Notes: generated by a model not told the origin, from the letters alone. 64,000 nucleotides of DNA from Saturnia japonica (GCA_033032175.1 CM065308.1:20641590-20705589); one strand, 5' to 3'. Numbered from the stretch's first letter, positions 1-13,474 are shown. Translations and numbers: made by a program.

Positions 1-1311
1 GATTTTATTTATTTGTGATGTTGAACACTAATGATTTTCTACAATGGACGAAATGTAAATACAACCGATTTTAAGTAAAAAGTTATTTTTGTTTTCGAGC
101 TTCTTTATTTTCCCACAATTGGTACGAAAACTAAAAATCTTTAGAAGTCTCTTGTAAAATATTGTTACAAAAATACTTCGAAGCGGCTAAGATAAAAAAT
201 GTCATTGCGAAGCGGTGACTGAAGGCGTAGGTGAAACCCAGTTTGGTTCGGCCGTTTTCACACTAGTGTCGCTCTTTCGAAGGGTCTTTGTTATCCCTAA
301 CAAATGATGCGTATACAGGGGTTGGTACACCCGGCTTCCGCCAATATCCTTAAGTTTAATATTTGGTATGAGTAAATGTATCAATGGATAACACAATTAT
401 GCAATAGGTAGGTAGGTACTGGACTTATGCTATCTAAATAAACGTAGCCGAAGAACTACTAACAACTACCTATTCTATCAAAAGCAAAACTACATTACAA
501 AGTAGGTGTTATTTATCGGTTTTACCGTTTTTGCTAGACGGTTTAAACGAGATATTTTATTTACTTACATGTATGAAGGTACTCGTTTTCCTTTACGCGA
601 TTATTAAAATAAATGCCTACCTATCTACAAGAGTTCAATCTGTTGAATATCCTGTTTGTAATGATAGAATGGCAGGCACTGAAAATTTTTACACGCCTAT
701 TGCGCAACATCGTGTAATGAATAAAATACGGATCGGATAAGTAAGCAGCATAGAAAAATAATGTACCTACCTAATTGTTGCATATAATGAACTAAATAGG
801 TAGATATCTATGGAAGTTTTCAACGATTGTTTGTGCAAGACAAAATAACGGTAATTTCATGTGAATAGTACTGCTCACGTGATTTGATATGGGTAGCGGC
901 ATCTAGATATCAGAATGTAGAACTAACGAGTTTACTAACACTTAGTTCTATCAATGACAGGAGATGGCGGTTATATTAAAAAATATTTAGCGCCATTTTA
1001 AATGTTATCTTTCGCTATAAATAATCAATAACACCTTATTTATAATGCCTACCTCTACCTATGTAGAGATTTTAAATTCGGATGATATGACTATTATAAA
1101 ATGTCAGCATTTTTTTCACATTACACATCGTCGCATTACACGACCTTTTAACTTCATTGATGATTAATTGTAACGGCAATCGAATAAAACACGACCTATC
1201 TAATAAATTTACCTTTATAGTCTTCGTGATTTTAGACATTTCTGTGTTTATTTTTAAGTGGGCCCCTTACAATATAAAATATTTTACAGCAACACATTCG
1301 AAATATGTATA
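1..1311. other. AT-rich intergenic DNA, no gene seen
   Basis: No open frame here looks like a protein I know, and no splice-site-bounded conserved segment was found. The short open frames at 202-396 and 531-740 have biased, random-looking composition. Confidence 0.6.
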
Positions 1312-1820
1312 CTAACTAGCTGTGCCCGCGGCTTCGCTCACTTGGTCTACAAAATGCCCGTGCGAATCTTGCTCCCCCGCTCCCGGCTATTTTAAAGACA
1401 AAAATGCTTATTGTGGGTGTTCCTTAGAAGATATATGTATACTCTCCCGTCCTTTTTTGTAGGTCTTATGATTATGTAGTACATTAATTTGCTATATCTC
1501 TTGTGGTTTACTCAGCATAAGCCATTTAAGCGCCCGAATTGATTCACCATGACCATTTTTTTTAATTTGTGCAGAACCCTATTCTTTTTCTAAAATAAAA
1601 GTAGCCTAAATTAGTCCCTAAATTATCAACTATTTATCAGTGAAAGTCCCGTCAAAATTGGTCCAACCGTTTCGGAGATTACCCGGAACAAACAGACAGA
1701 CACAAAAATATTAAAACTTTGCTTTTTGTTATTGGTATCGTATATACTTTCATACACATTTAGTAAAAAACTGTTATTTTGACATTACAAACAAACAATT
1801 CAATTTTATTAATTGTATAG
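1312..1820 (+). repeat. Interspersed repeat family A (non-LTR 3'-end or SINE type)
   Basis: The copy starts with CTAGCTGTGCCCGCGGCTTC and runs to a conserved tail with TTTCGGAGATTACCCGGAAC, an ACAGACAGACA stretch and an ending near TTTTATTAATTGTATAG. Related copies in this window are at 37337-38525 (interrupted), 38865-39385, 59055-59527 (minus) and, as the tail only, 34120-34212. Several internal stops and no long ORF show that it is non-coding. Confidence 0.75.
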
Positions 1821-1859
1821 GTAAATTAAAATTATTAAATTGTTCAAATTATAATAAAC

Positions 1860-1990
1860 AATACGTTATTGAATAAAAGACTGAAAGAAGGCACCGCGTC
1901 ACCGTGCAAGTCAAAATACTACCATTGGTTTGGAAAATATCCCAGTCATGCAGAAGAGCCGACAAGAAACTCGATCGGGTTTATTAATAA
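1860..1990 (+). repeat. Interspersed repeat family D copy
   Basis: Shares a core of the form 'TTCGG/AAA-CA-CCCAGTC..GAAGAGCCG-CAAGA-ACTC' with copies at 30170-30300, 45446-45750, 46490-46615 and, on the minus strand, about 12575-12640. Confidence 0.6.
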
Positions 1991-4900
1991 TCGTTATTAT
2001 TGATTTTCACTGTGTTAATATTGTTTACAGTTAGGTCTGTACAGCATTGTATTGTTTTAGCAGATGTTAGAGAGGGAGCCCCTTTCAAGTTTCAGATACT
2101 TATCTATTTGAATGATCCACCATATTATAATAACCTTTTCACAGCAAAATCTGCTTGACATGGTTCTGTCATTGAACCATTGTACACCAAATAATTAATA
2201 TGCTTTGGGATCCTAAAGAAACTAAGACAATTTACCTAAAAAGCTTTTACTAGTCTTGTCTAACTAAAGGGATGACTAACTTGTGTTTACTTATTATGAT
2301 TAAAACTATGACGGTCATTTACAAAGTCTAGCTTATCTAAGTTTTTGCGAATACACATCAAATTGTCAAGGATTTATAGTAAAGGCAAAGTTATGATATC
2401 AAATTCCTGTAACTTGTACTTTAGTGATTTACTAGTTGTTGTAGATTACTCGAATTGTGTGTAAGACATAAAGTTAAGAAGGTAAGCGAAGTAGACTCAC
2501 TTTGCAGTGGCATCTGTTAACTGGCGAATCTTGCGTAATGCGAATGCGCAGAGCTACTCATAAGCCTCACGCTTCAAAGGGACACCGAGTAACGTCTTAA
2601 GCAAAATGTGTGAGGCTGAGGTGGTCCATTTGTTGTGTTGTTTACTCTAAACAGCGCCGACCCTAGCTCTTAATCAAGGTAGATCGAGATTGTAATTCGG
2701 CGCAGTTTGATTGACCATTAAAAAAAATTTTTTTTGTGAGCAAAACGCGGTACCCCAAAAAAGTAAAAAAAATGTTTAAAATGAAATAATGATAATAATA
2801 AAAAAATTTAGGTAAAAATAGTACGTACGGTAAAATGGTTCGTATTCAATAGGAATAAACGCATAAAAAATGTTTACCTAATACATAATTGTTCTTCAAA
2901 AAATAATTTTGAATTTTATCATTTAAACAGCTACGGGTGGCAGTGCAGCCGGGTGGTGCGAGCAAGAAGTGCGGGCGCGTGAGCCATAAAAATTATATTT
3001 TTCGCCCGAAATTGATTACCGCATTTGGTATTTTGGAACCCCTTGTTACCTGGCCCCGACCGCACCTCTCGCTCTAGACCAGGGCCGCCACTGTCTCTAA
3101 ACAGGCTCCCAGCTCCTTTTCAAACAGAATGCAGATCGACCTGTGAACCATGTGATGTGACACCTCCAAGGACTTGACGTCCGGTTGCACTGTATGACTG
3201 TACCCAATGAACCCTTGGTATAGACGGCCGAGGCCAGGCCCTGTATGCGAGTTTCCTATGAAAATTTCTTTAGTTCGCCTCCAAGCTCGAACAAGCGAGC
3301 CCCGAGAGAGAAGTTTCACCAGTCTCAAGCATTCAATCGAAATTACTAGATTACAGTAAGTATATAACAATAAAATAATATAACGAGTTAAATTAATAAT
3401 TTTATAACCAACATACGAGTAACCAACCTTGAATAATCCAACACTGCGTAGTTCAGTCGAACAAAGGCAATACGTTAGCATTTTCTCTTGATAGTACCTA
3501 CCACTGTGCAACTTGCGCATAATGTAAACCATTCAGAAATTCCCATGTAATCTCGTGCACTAAGCAAATATAGGAAGTTACTGTATTTAGCTACATTAAA
3601 TTCTGGATCAAACATTTGCCTAACTGCAAGCAAATAACCATAAACCAGTTGATCTGTGAACAGTGTGAACTGTGATTCATTGAAGCAGCGAAGTATTATT
3701 ATAAATAAATTAGTCCGGATCGAGTTGCAGCGTAGAGTGTACGTGCTTAGTTGCTTACTCTAAAATTCATGCGAGCACGTTCACTTTCGTATTTAATAAA
3801 TTTGACCTCTAATAAATCAAATATTTCAGTTAAACTTTATTCCTGTGTTTTATGAAACATTCAAATTTTTGTGGAAAAAATGTGACAAATATCTGTGTAA
3901 CTGATTTGTTTTATTGTGTTATATAGTTTTGAATTTATTTGTGAAGGTAAGTGTATAATTTAATATCGTTTAAACTATTTAATTATAAATAGTTATTTTT
4001 ATTTAAGAAGAGTTATAAATTACAATATCACTTCTTTAGGAGACAAAAGATTTCCTTCTGAATTTTCAAATTATGTCGAAATCCGGATTTCATTTCATTC
4101 ATTCTCAAACTAGATCTTGCTTATAATAATTTAATTTGCGTGTATTAAAAAAATATCCTAACGGATTTTCAAATTGTACATTTAAGTATTTTGGTCTAGG
4201 TACAATATAATATAAGAACTATTGTGCCTAGATCCATATAGATATAATTAATATATATATCTATCTATGTAGATAAAAAATGACTGATAACATTTTCTAC
4301 GACTGAAGTGTTTTCTTCTAATTGTCATTGTTTGGGAAAACTACGCTTTTCATTTCCTACTTACCTAGGTTTCGGACATTTCATTTGATATTGAAAAAAA
4401 CCATACACATTCGTATATTATAAAAAGACCATCTTAATGTCATAAAATGCAGAAAGTATTTTGTGGGTAGATACTAAATGATGCCATTTTTTTTTGTTTT
4501 AGCCCAATAATTAATTAGACCAAAATAATTTTCAATATTCCTTTAGCTCGTGTTCATATTGTTTTTACTATCTGTTGTTATTTTTTTACCATTTGTGTCA
4601 TCAACTGGGAAAATATAGATCAATCTCTCGTTTTAAATCATCAGTGTTTTGTCTAGTATACCAGTAGATATAAACCTACATACAATCTGATAGTTAATAG
4701 TTATTATTCAATTACAAATACAGGCAATATAAATTATATAATAATATTTAAAAAAAAACTAAAAAAAATGTTCTTTGTTTTCCTAAAAGTTCGTTTTTTT
4801 CAACAAAAACCAATTCATTTTAGAAATATCTTTTTATTTCGTAATCTACGCACATATTGAAAGAAAGGTTTTGTTACAGAGATATGTGGGCTTTGTATTG

Positions 4901-6112
4901 TATAAAATATTAAAGTAAGTCTTATATAAAACTTAAGTATGTATACATAATTATAATAATTTATTATTGTTGATTTTTAACAAGGCAGTTTGTTTAAAAA
5001 TAGAAACTTTATTTTTTTAATTTACACTTTACAGCTTAAACTTATGTTTAGTTAAATTCTTACCCATAAAAGTATGTGTAACAATCACAAAGGTACAATT
5101 ACATGAATTAATGTACCATAATGATTAGTGTAAGTAGGTACCGTTTGAAATTTAAAACTTCGATTTATGTTTCCTTTGAACGTATTCTGAGCTTTGAACA
5201 TATCGGTCTGAATAATACGAGTAGGTAATATTTACCTACGTTACCTATATCTTTCACTATCCTGTTTAGATGCTACGACGTCGGTCGACGTGAATTCGAA
5301 TTCCTGCAATGTGCCCTAAGCTCTCGGTGAAGGAAAGAAAACATCATGATCAAACCATAACGCATAGTTCGCATCTCTATAAACATATCTACTAAATTAT
5401 ATCACCTAATATTGTTTTTCTTTGTTTATAATTTTATCAAATTTATAACGTTATCTACATCATTATCTTGAGAATGTTTGTTTAATTAAATGTTATATTA
5501 ATTTTTATGTCACAACATTTATAACAAAGAAACAGGTAAGTACGGTTATCTGATTAAGTGGCCAATCCCGCTCAACGTATATCCTATCTCATGATATACA
5601 TGAACTGTACTGAAGTAGGGTAATCAATGATAGGTAGCTACTTCCTAGGATTCCTAGGAATAAGTTGGAATGTAGATATACCATGCAGTGATTGGAAGGA
5701 CACGACAACAGGGAATATGTATGAATTGTATAGAAACGTATAAACAAAGCATTGATAAAAATATTAAAATTTAACATCAAAATAAATACATATATTGTTT
5801 TTTTTTTTAAGTTCTAAAAAAAATCCACGATAGAATGTGTCTATTTTTTAAGGTTGACGCAATATAACCTTTTTTATGGTAATAAAATTTGTTCTAAAAT
5901 AATGCATTATTTGCGAAGGTGTTTTTATAAACATAGTATTAATCCTTAAATACGTTATTCATCACAAGTATTTAATTACCCTTTACATCATTTCATTTCA
6001 ATAGCTATCTTAGGAGATATCACAGTTTTAAAATAACTCCGCAGCAAAATAATCAAGCACCACGCGTGCATTTTAGCGGAATGATGTGGGAGGCTGGCGG
6101 CACCTATATTTT
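1991..6112. other. AT-rich intergenic DNA, no supported gene
   Basis: About 4 kb without a recognisable coding exon. A GC-richer patch at 2935-3090 may be an old SINE but I cannot place it. The 152-codon minus ORF at 3074-3532 looks spurious. Confidence 0.5.
3720..3946 (+). other. Possible non-coding first exon ending in a good donor
   Basis: The stretch ends with GTGAAG|GTAAGTG (donor GT at 3947-3948), a near-ideal 5' splice site. The ceramidase start exon at 30041 has an acceptor 15 bases upstream of its ATG, so an untranslated 5' exon must lie upstream of it. This is one candidate among several, and the link is only an inference. Confidence 0.15.
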
Positions 6113-7255
6113 TTATTTATTTATTTGCTTACATTAACATATTATTACATAAAACCAAAGAACGAGACGTTAGCAACTACTATTAATTAATAACTGTTGT
6201 AGCTGCTATCGTCCACTTCCGGAATTTTGTTCGGTTTTTCAAAACAATACGTAATCATAATGAATTATAAAACTTAAAAAAAATGCAAATAAAAACCAAA
6301 ACTGAGGTGTATGTGTGAGCCGTGTTATTGTGTTTAAAGATGTGTAGTTACATATGAGTTAGTGTGACACTTTTTTTGACTATAAGTTATACAGGTGAAA
6401 TTATTTTTCACGTATACTAAATAAAAGAAAGGAGTTGTTCTGTGTCGTCATAAGTAAGGTCGAGGGGCCACTTAAATTTATTTTTGCGCATAGTGTAATT
6501 ATCATCAAATCATCATAGACCAAGTGTTCATGTATCTTAAGGATAACACGAAGAATTAATAATTTACGAACAGAGAGTATATTACACAAATTATAAAGTT
6601 TCTGAGTCGGATATAAAATAGGTTTCGAAATCATAACATTAAATAATGCTCTTTGAGCCCTTTCACTTTGAATGAACAATGATTTATATGAACTACCCCA
6701 AGCAGTGATGCAGTATAAGAGTATGGACTGAGTTAGAGCAAAATAGACGATTCGTAGCGACTCGTCGCCAGGTCCAGGCTTGATCGGAGATTTTTGAAAA
6801 TATAGATGATTTTTCTTAACCGGGACACTAAGCAAATAATTTGTTTCTCCCGAGAAAGAACACTATCCACCAACACATCCAGATATCTGAGTCAGAACGA
6901 GTTTCCGACAGGTGCAAAGTGTAGTCTTATAGAAACCACATGTGTGCGCTCGAATAGTATAATATCTGGGAGGAAGTATCGAATACTTAAAACCGAAAGT
7001 AATGAAATTTGATTTATTTACATTTAATGTCAGAATATTGGCCGACAAATAGTTCATAACTGTGTATAAAGCTGTTTTAGCATGGGGTTGGGTATCTGTC
7101 CAACTTTTGCCGTGAATAAACATAGCCGTATCCGCATCCGCATATAATATGTAATAATTTTGCAATGAGGTAAATCCAACTTGCTAAGGTCATTTATGTA
7201 TAATATAAGAAAAAGACGTGGACCCAGGACACTACCTTGAGGGACGCCATAGGTG
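6113..7255 (-). pseudogene. Reverse transcriptase relic of a non-LTR retrotransposon
   Basis: Read on the minus strand, 7255-7200 encodes GVPQGSVLGP, the RT motif preceding the catalytic box. The frame at 7165-6863 carries a decayed YADD box (YADADT) followed by the usual 'YLSANILTLNVNKSNF' region. The frame at 6835-6401 continues with the RT C-terminal part ('LLYCITAWGSSYKS..'). The three pieces are in different frames or separated by stops, so it is dead. The 3' end at about 6113-6127 is a short ATTT-type repeat, as in CR1/Jockey-like tails. No endonuclease domain remains, which fits 5' truncation. Clade assignment is uncertain. Confidence 0.75.
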
Positions 7256-8339
7256 GCTTATGCCGCACTCAAAAACTTTCATTAATTTAGGGCTAATGAA
7301 TATTTAACTAACCATTAAATATCTTAATGACAGATTACTCCCAGAGTCAACGTTTATTAAATCTTCATTAGTTAATGACAACTTTAAGGAAACATTGAGC
7401 GGTGACGGTCAATAATGCGTTATCGAAAACAGGCCGATTAGTTCAGATGTCACAAAAAAAATACGTTAGAAATTTTTCGTAAGATTAATAAGTTTTTCTT
7501 ATATTACATCCTTACTTTCATTTATAAAAATCTATAATTGTATTTCCCATACTTTGTTTTTACTACAAAATAAATATAAATCGTAGTTTTAACTAAAATT
7601 ATTCGTATGTGTATAAATTCTATTTGCTGTGGCAATGCAAAGCGTCTTTAGTGTCAAGTTACAAAAATTAAAAAATTTCTTTGTATTTCATAAAATCTAG
7701 ACTTTTAATTAATTTCTTATATATAACATGTTACCTAAAAACAAATATTTCATCACTTTTATGTTTATGGTGAGGACTGCGGTCGTACCTACGTCTATTG
7801 TCACGAAGCTTCGTAGGTACAATGAAACACTACACGCAGATATAACCAGCCATTAACGGTTATCGTTGCGAAAGTTCGGTCTGTGTACTCGTTATCCAAA
7901 GAATGTCCTTCAAATGATATAATTGTAGCCGATGCATGGTATCGTTTAAAAAGTGATTTCAGTTTTGAGTCAAAATTTTTGGAAATTGTATTGTTATGGC
8001 CGTTTTGTATTAGAATGTGATAATTCTTAAACAATTAGGAAGCTGTTAATTTGACCACTGCATGAGCGTGACAACTTTTTATCAAGCAAAACATACAAAG
8101 CTTAGGCATGCAATGCCCTGTGGCGATCGATAGACGTAGCTGCAGCTGAAACATTACAATATGCTCACCTCAAGCCCTAATGAAAACGTTAAATCTCTCA
8201 TTAACAAGTTAAGTAAGGTGTTGTATTGTAGATGCTTACGACAATTGATATTTATCTCTGCCTACGTCCCTACCACTTTCTCTAACCCTCTCTCTCTTAT
8301 GTGACGTAGACGAAGTTAATCAGGTCAGCTAGTTTAATA
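7256..8339. other. AT-rich intergenic DNA, possible old MITE
   Basis: No gene is seen. The pieces near 7270-7330 and 8170-8220 share ATTAGGGCT/TTAATGA-type words, which may be degenerate termini of an old element, but I could not define its ends. Confidence 0.4.
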
Positions 8340-9285
8340 TTAGGTTGTTACATATGAAATTAGGGTTTTGTCGTACTGACCACTTTGATCTGAAATATCT
8401 CCTCTTTGGTTAAGAATTCCAAATTCAAATTTATAAATTCATTTAGCTGCTACATTTGAGTTTTAAAAACAGTAATTCATTTGTTTTTCCTCATTATTTT
8501 TTTCTTTGGCGTCGCTTATTACCGCACAATGGAAAACATGAAATATCGGTATATTTACGAGTACGAGTTCTACCGTGGCACTAGTGCTGCAGAAACGGCT
8601 CGAAGGATTAATGATGTGTACGGCGCTGGTGTCGCAAAAGAAAGCACGGTACGTTTTTCGTTCTGGAAATTTCGACCTTCACAACCAACCCCATGGACGG
8701 CTGGAGACCAAAGTGGAAAATGAAGAATTAAAAGCTATTGAGGTAGCGGATTCATAACAAAGCACTTCAGAGATAGCTGCAGGCTTCGGGGTAAGTGATA
8801 AAACTGTATTAATCCACTTGAAGCAAATCGGGAAAGTAAAAAAACTTGAACGATGAGTACCTCATGAATTGAGTGAATCGAACTAGCATACAAGCGTCGA
8901 CTGCTGTTACTTTGCTCAACCGACACAATAATGAAGGGATTTTAAATCAAATCATTCCTTGTGATGAAAAGTGGATACTGTACGATAATCGGAAGCGCTC
9001 GTCGCAATGGCTGAACCCTGGAGACCCATCCAAATCATACCTAACCAAACCCTAAACGAAAAAAAATCAACGTCGATGAGGCAGTCCAAACCGCTTTCAA
9101 AGAGTCTATTGATTCTCGCTCCCATGGTCTTTTTAGTAAAGGGATCAATGAACTACCTATGAGATGGCAAAAATGCATAGATAACAAAGTTAGATACTTT
9201 GATTAATTAAATATATTTTCCAAAAAAAAAAATTGACTTTATATTCCTCCGGTACAAAACGCAAATTTCATGTGTAAAGACCTAA
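8340..9285 (+). mobile_element. Internally deleted mariner (DD34D type), dead
   Basis: The element begins TTAGGTTGTTACATATGAAA and ends with the matching inverted repeat at about 9254-9285; TA dinucleotides flank both ends (8338-8339, 9286-9287). The transposase starts at ATG 8529 with 'YEFYRGTSAAETARRIND', typical of the mariner N-terminal helix-turn-helix. A frameshift follows near 8670, then stops at 8755-8757 and later. The first catalytic region (CDEKWILYDN, about 8958-8990) is present, but the sequence then jumps to the C-terminal end ('FSKGINELPMRWQKCID', near 9130-9183), so the second and third catalytic Asp are deleted. At 946 bp it is about 340 bp shorter than the related copy at 23937-25223. 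Confidence 0.88.
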
Positions 9286-9354
9286 TATAAAAGTATTGTG
9301 TAGAAAATTATTATGAAGGTTTTTAAGAGAGGTATCTAGGGCACAGAGAAATTT

Positions 9355-9602
9355 CTTATGAGATTTATCTCTACTTGGAGCATTCCGATTGGTGGACTAC
9401 TTTCACCCTACAGAAGATCGCAGTCAAATAACCTTGTGTTGTGTTCTTGCGTTGAGTTGGGTTTCCAGAGATCCGTGGGGTAGGCGGTTCAAGGTCGCCA
9501 CTATCGCAGTGATACCTATGAATTACCTTGTATTAACAAGCGTCCATAAGCTATAGTAGCCGCTTACCATCACATGGGTCATAAGCTTGTTTGCCACCTT
9601 AG
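9355..9602 (+). repeat. Interspersed repeat family C copy
   Basis: Matches 40340-40555 in the same orientation and 36071-36290 and 61442-61665 in the opposite orientation. Shared words include 'AGCCGCTTACCATCA' at one end and 'TGCGGTGAGTAGGGTTTTC'-like sequence in the middle. No coding potential. Confidence 0.7.
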
Positions 9603-9707
9603 TTGCATATAAATAAAATACTAAGTGAAGAAAACTTTTATCTTAGTTCGGTTACGAAAACTGTGTCCGACTGGTTCGCGAACAACATACCAGTATTAGC
9701 ATACTTA

Positions 9708-10140
9708 CTAGGTGTGTCCCAAAAGTATCGACCTGTATCCATAACTTCGTGCCAAAACGTCCGAGTGACCTTTATTAAGTACGAGCATAACAAGTGACTC
9801 TTCACGAAGTCATCGGCTACCATAGCAACCGACGAGATTTAATATTTCGAGCGCAGCGTGTCTTTATGTACAATGTTGATTTCACGTTCGTCGGATTCTG
9901 CTATCGTTGAAAATAATGGACATTGGAACAACGAATTTGCATAAAGTTTTGCTCTAAACTTGAAAAGAGTTGTGTAGAGATCATCGAAACGATGCAGGAG
10001 GCCTTTGAAGATGCTTGTATGGGCAAAACTCAAATAAAATAGTGGTAAACGCGATTAAAAAACGATCGCACGAGTGTTTGGGCGAGCGGCCGACTGGCTT
10101 CTGCACCTTGATAACGCGCCAGCGCATTCATCTAACCTTA
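9708..10140 (+). pseudogene. Relic of a second mariner lineage
   Basis: From about 9917 the plus strand reads EQRICIKFCSKLEKSC, then 'IIETMQEAFEDACMGKTQIK', which is the N-terminal part of a mariner transposase of a different subgroup from the 8.3 and 23.9 kb copies. After two stops (near 10040) the frame near 10087 resumes as ADWLLHLDNAPAHSSNL, the motif around the second catalytic Asp. The region between has been deleted. Upstream at 9708 'TAGGTGTGTCCCAAAAGTA' looks like a terminal repeat. The element is dead, and its right end is not defined. Confidence 0.65.
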
Positions 10141-10234
10141 TTTTTTTAAACCTTTCATGGGTACACACTCTTCCGGGGAGACGAGCGGTTATGTGAGACT
10201 CTTACTTACTAAAACTCCACGGTGTACCGACGGC

Positions 10235-10810
10235 CGCCTTAGTGGGACGACACGGGATTCACGGTTGCATTCGCAGCGTCACTCCAGCGGCCAGACCCAG
10301 TCAGGACTTCGGCGCTGAAGAGTGAATGTCTGGTACAACCCCGACTGTCTCTTAGACGGCTGAACCAATGCAATGGGAAGACGTCCCCCCCTTCCCCCAC
10401 CCCACGCCGGCGTGAAAGCGCCCCTCCTACTACCCAACGTCTACGTAAAAACCTCAAGGAGGTGCTATTGTAGGAGGAATTCTCCCTTTGCGTGGGGTGG
10501 CCTACAGCTCACGCCTCCCACGTGGTGTGCTGCTAGCTTTCCGGTGTCAGCACAAACAGTGCAATGAAGCGCTTCTGCCTGGCAGTCTTGTGCCCTGTGG
10601 CCAGGGTTCCCACATCGGAAGCAGAGCGCCACCCTGACGGCTGTCGACGGGTATAAAGGCCGAGTGTAGCCAACACCCACACTTAAAGCAGCGCATGGGT
10701 GTGTGTTCCAAAACGTGGACACGGGCCGCACTCCATCCGACAAAGTGGTGCCCAGCCTCAGCCAAAGCCCTGGTCGCTGTGACAGACAAAGACAAGTGAA
10801 TTGCACCTAT
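10235..10810 (-). pseudogene. Fragment of R1-type LINE ORF1 (zinc-knuckle gag)
   Basis: On the minus strand two overlapping frames (10795-10547 and 10806-10465) together give the typical end of an R1/TRAS-like ORF1: 'GWSAARVHVLEHTPMRCFKC' in one frame, then CFRCGNPGHRAQDC and 'LHCTVCADTGKLAAHHVGG' in the other. These are three CCHC zinc knuckles that bind nucleic acid in such gag-like proteins. A frameshift between the first and second knuckle shows decay. The stretch is markedly GC-richer than its surroundings, as expected of an inserted fragment. No ORF2 follows. Confidence 0.7.
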
Positions 10811-11582
10811 CCCTCCCCTCGCAGTTCGGATTTCACCAGCCCTTATTAGGTCTGACGCACCACCTCCTTTTGACGCCGTTGCGGCGACGACCTCTTGTTT
10901 ACACTCGAGATTCTATTCTAGAATCCTTCTCTGCCCTCGGGATCCAATTCAGTCCCTCGAATTAAATTCCCCCCTTTTCACTTGTTATGTAATCTACCAT
11001 TTTATATGTTCATGGTAAATGTAAATAAGTATTCTTTTTTTACTACGCGTTAATTAATATGCGTACCAAATAAATTTTAGTGTAAACTTTTTTAATTTTA
11101 CAGAAATGAAAACTTCGATAATTTTTTTTGGTACGTCAGTCGGATATATCTGGTGTCCACAGTCTGTTTTTGTCTGTAGAGAAACGCCCCATTTTAGCTA
11201 ATTATTAAGTTTAACTGAAATTTATCATATAATGGAGTGTTCAGAAACGCAATTTGATGAGTTATTGAATCGATAGCGCTATGGAACAGATAAACTACAA
11301 AAAAATACCTCAGAAATCAGTCATTAGGCGTGTCAAGTTCAACTTAGGTGTATCAGCAATGATATTTTATATGTAGATACGGCATTGACGCTATTTACAC
11401 GCAATCGTGAAAGGTGTGAATCGTGAAATTGTCTTCAATTCACATCCTTTATCCTTCCTTGACAACAGTGTTTCCACATAAACGCTGTGACTTCCTATTT
11501 CTTTTGTTTCAACATGCTGATACTGTTTTTAAATTTCTTTTAGTGAGAGTATAACGCATCTATTTATTAACCGGGTTTTTTG

Positions 11583-11660
11583 TAACTGACTACACTGAAG
11601 CCCTAAATAAATAGAGTCGCTGATGGCTTTTACAGCTTTACCGGGATTGGGGGCGAGCGC
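11583..11660 (-). repeat. Short relic of the Jockey 3' end
   Basis: The stretch from TAACTGACTACACTG to GGGGGCGAGCGC is a diverged minus-strand copy of the last 80 or so bases of the Jockey element at 14603-20573. The usual A-tract has been lost. Confidence 0.6.
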
Positions 11661-11739
11661 TTAACTTAAAAAAATGTTATTGGGTATCATCCGTTGCATA
11701 TCCATTATGCAGTAATCAAGTAATTAGGGTATCTGAACC

Positions 11740-11900
11740 CGACTCGATCGCGACAACCATACACATATTTATTAACTCGTTGCAGTTTGGTATGTCGTGT
11801 TTCGGTATCTGCCAGTGTACATCCTGCTGCCAAAAGCCTTGCAGGCTGGCATGACGGTGACGACCGTCGAAAGATTGTCAATCTCTCGATGGTAGCCGTT
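11740..11900 (+). repeat. Interspersed repeat family H copy
   Basis: Shares 'CTTGCAGG.TGGCATG.C', 'ACGACCGTCGAAA' and TCGCGACAACCAT-like words with 63540-63830. Confidence 0.5.
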
Positions 11901-12174
11901 AGTTTTGGATTTTAGGTACTGTACATACCATAAGGCACGGTGCCGTCACTTGCCGTTGTTACTACAAAAAAGCAAATATTGTCGTATATGACAGTTAGGG
12001 TTACAAGCTTATTTATTGTAAGTCAAATCTTGCAGCTGAATTTTTGTCTATTACCATTAATACGTTTAGTTTGTATGAGAATGGTCGGTAAGATATGTGA
12101 CGTCATTCTAAATCCAAATATGCCGGTTATGATGCACCCATATTAAGTTTAAGCTATCAAATGAAAGTTTGCTG

Positions 12175-12300
12175 AGAAAAATACGAATTAAATTATTAAT
12201 TTAAATATTAATTAAATTAAAATAAAATAAAATTAAATATATTATATTTATTAAATTATTAATTTAATTTAAATAATTTAACTAATTGTACTAAAATGAA
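12175..12300. repeat. AT-only tract with palindromic words
   Basis: Almost pure A/T with repeated self-complementary units such as TTAAATTATTAATTTAA. Probably low-complexity DNA. Confidence 0.6.
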
Positions 12301-13474
12301 AATTTTACGCAAGGGCTGTGCTGAATGTTATTTCTTTATTTGAATAAGTTGTAGAGATCTGTCTGTGGTTATAACTAATATCCTGTTAGATCAAATAATT
12401 TTAAAAGCATGTAACTATTTTATTATTTTTGCTACTGTACTTCCTATCACGAACTGTTCGCGTTTGTCACTTGAATGAAGTGACTACCTTGTTTATCTAA
12501 TAAGTAGTTCATATAATAATGTAGTTTATGATTGTATAAAGTATAAATATTATTTGCACAGTTGGAAAAAAAGATAAACCGATAGAGTTTCTTACCGGCT
12601 CTACTCGATGACTTGGATGTTTTCTGAACCTATAATAGGGTTTTAACTTTTTGATGGATTTGATTTGCAGAGCTGATATAAAAAAAAAATTAGCTGCAAT
12701 TGGTAAAAGGTAAAGTTTTGGTACAGTGGACGTCCTTCCACTGAGAATAAAGTACTGGCTTATGAAAGGAAGGTAAAATTAAACTGTATTTCGTAAAAAC
12801 ATATTTTGACAGCGAAAAAAAAAACACGAAACCATGTCAAAGTCGCAAGACGCAATTACGACACTCCGTATATATGTGAAGTGCGCTAAGATGTTATAAG
12901 TTCTAAATATCTCATAATTTAACGTAAAGGTCACTGTTTCATTGACACTATGTCGTAAACTAGTTTTAATTTGTATCTATTTACGTTTTTTATTCGGTCA
13001 CTGATTGACATTCATGGTTATCATGATCAATAAATACCTTAAGGGCTGTCATAAAGAAATTAAATAGACATAATAACTGATCACATTCCTATTGTCAACT
13101 GTTCGTACAATTGATTGATTGGAGTCAAGGCTGGGTTTTTTCTATTCGCTGATTAAAATTACAAAGAACGCCTGGAAGTTTTAATGCGGATGTAGTCTGT
13201 TTTTCTCGAGCGTCACTCGAATGGAAATCTATATTATTAAATAGTCTGTAATATGTTTTCTTTGTCATTCAAACCGTGGACAAGATTAAAGGACGGGATT
13301 TGAGTTAGATGATTTATCAGTTTTATCACAGTTTCATGTGTGCTAAAATACAAAATAGTGACTAGGTACTAGGCGAAACATTTTTTTTTAATAATTAATC
13401 TTTGATTTTCAAGGTAAAGAATTTGGTTTTATGAAAAAAAATCAATATAAAATCATCAATTATTTATATTAATT

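Larger units (their letters stand above)
10811..13470. other. Intergenic DNA with repeat debris
   Basis: No gene is supported. It contains a minus-strand fragment of the Jockey 3' tail (11583-11660), a family H repeat (11740-11900), an AT-only tract (12175-12300) and a small minus fragment of repeat D (about 12575-12640). Confidence 0.5.

Noticed and set aside
3074..3532. 152-codon minus-strand open frame
   Set aside because: No signal peptide, domain or codon pattern supports it, and the composition looks random; it overlaps a GC-richer repeat-like patch.
7801..8034. 77-codon minus frame
   Set aside because: No similarity recognised, surrounded by AT-rich non-coding DNA and possibly part of an old MITE.
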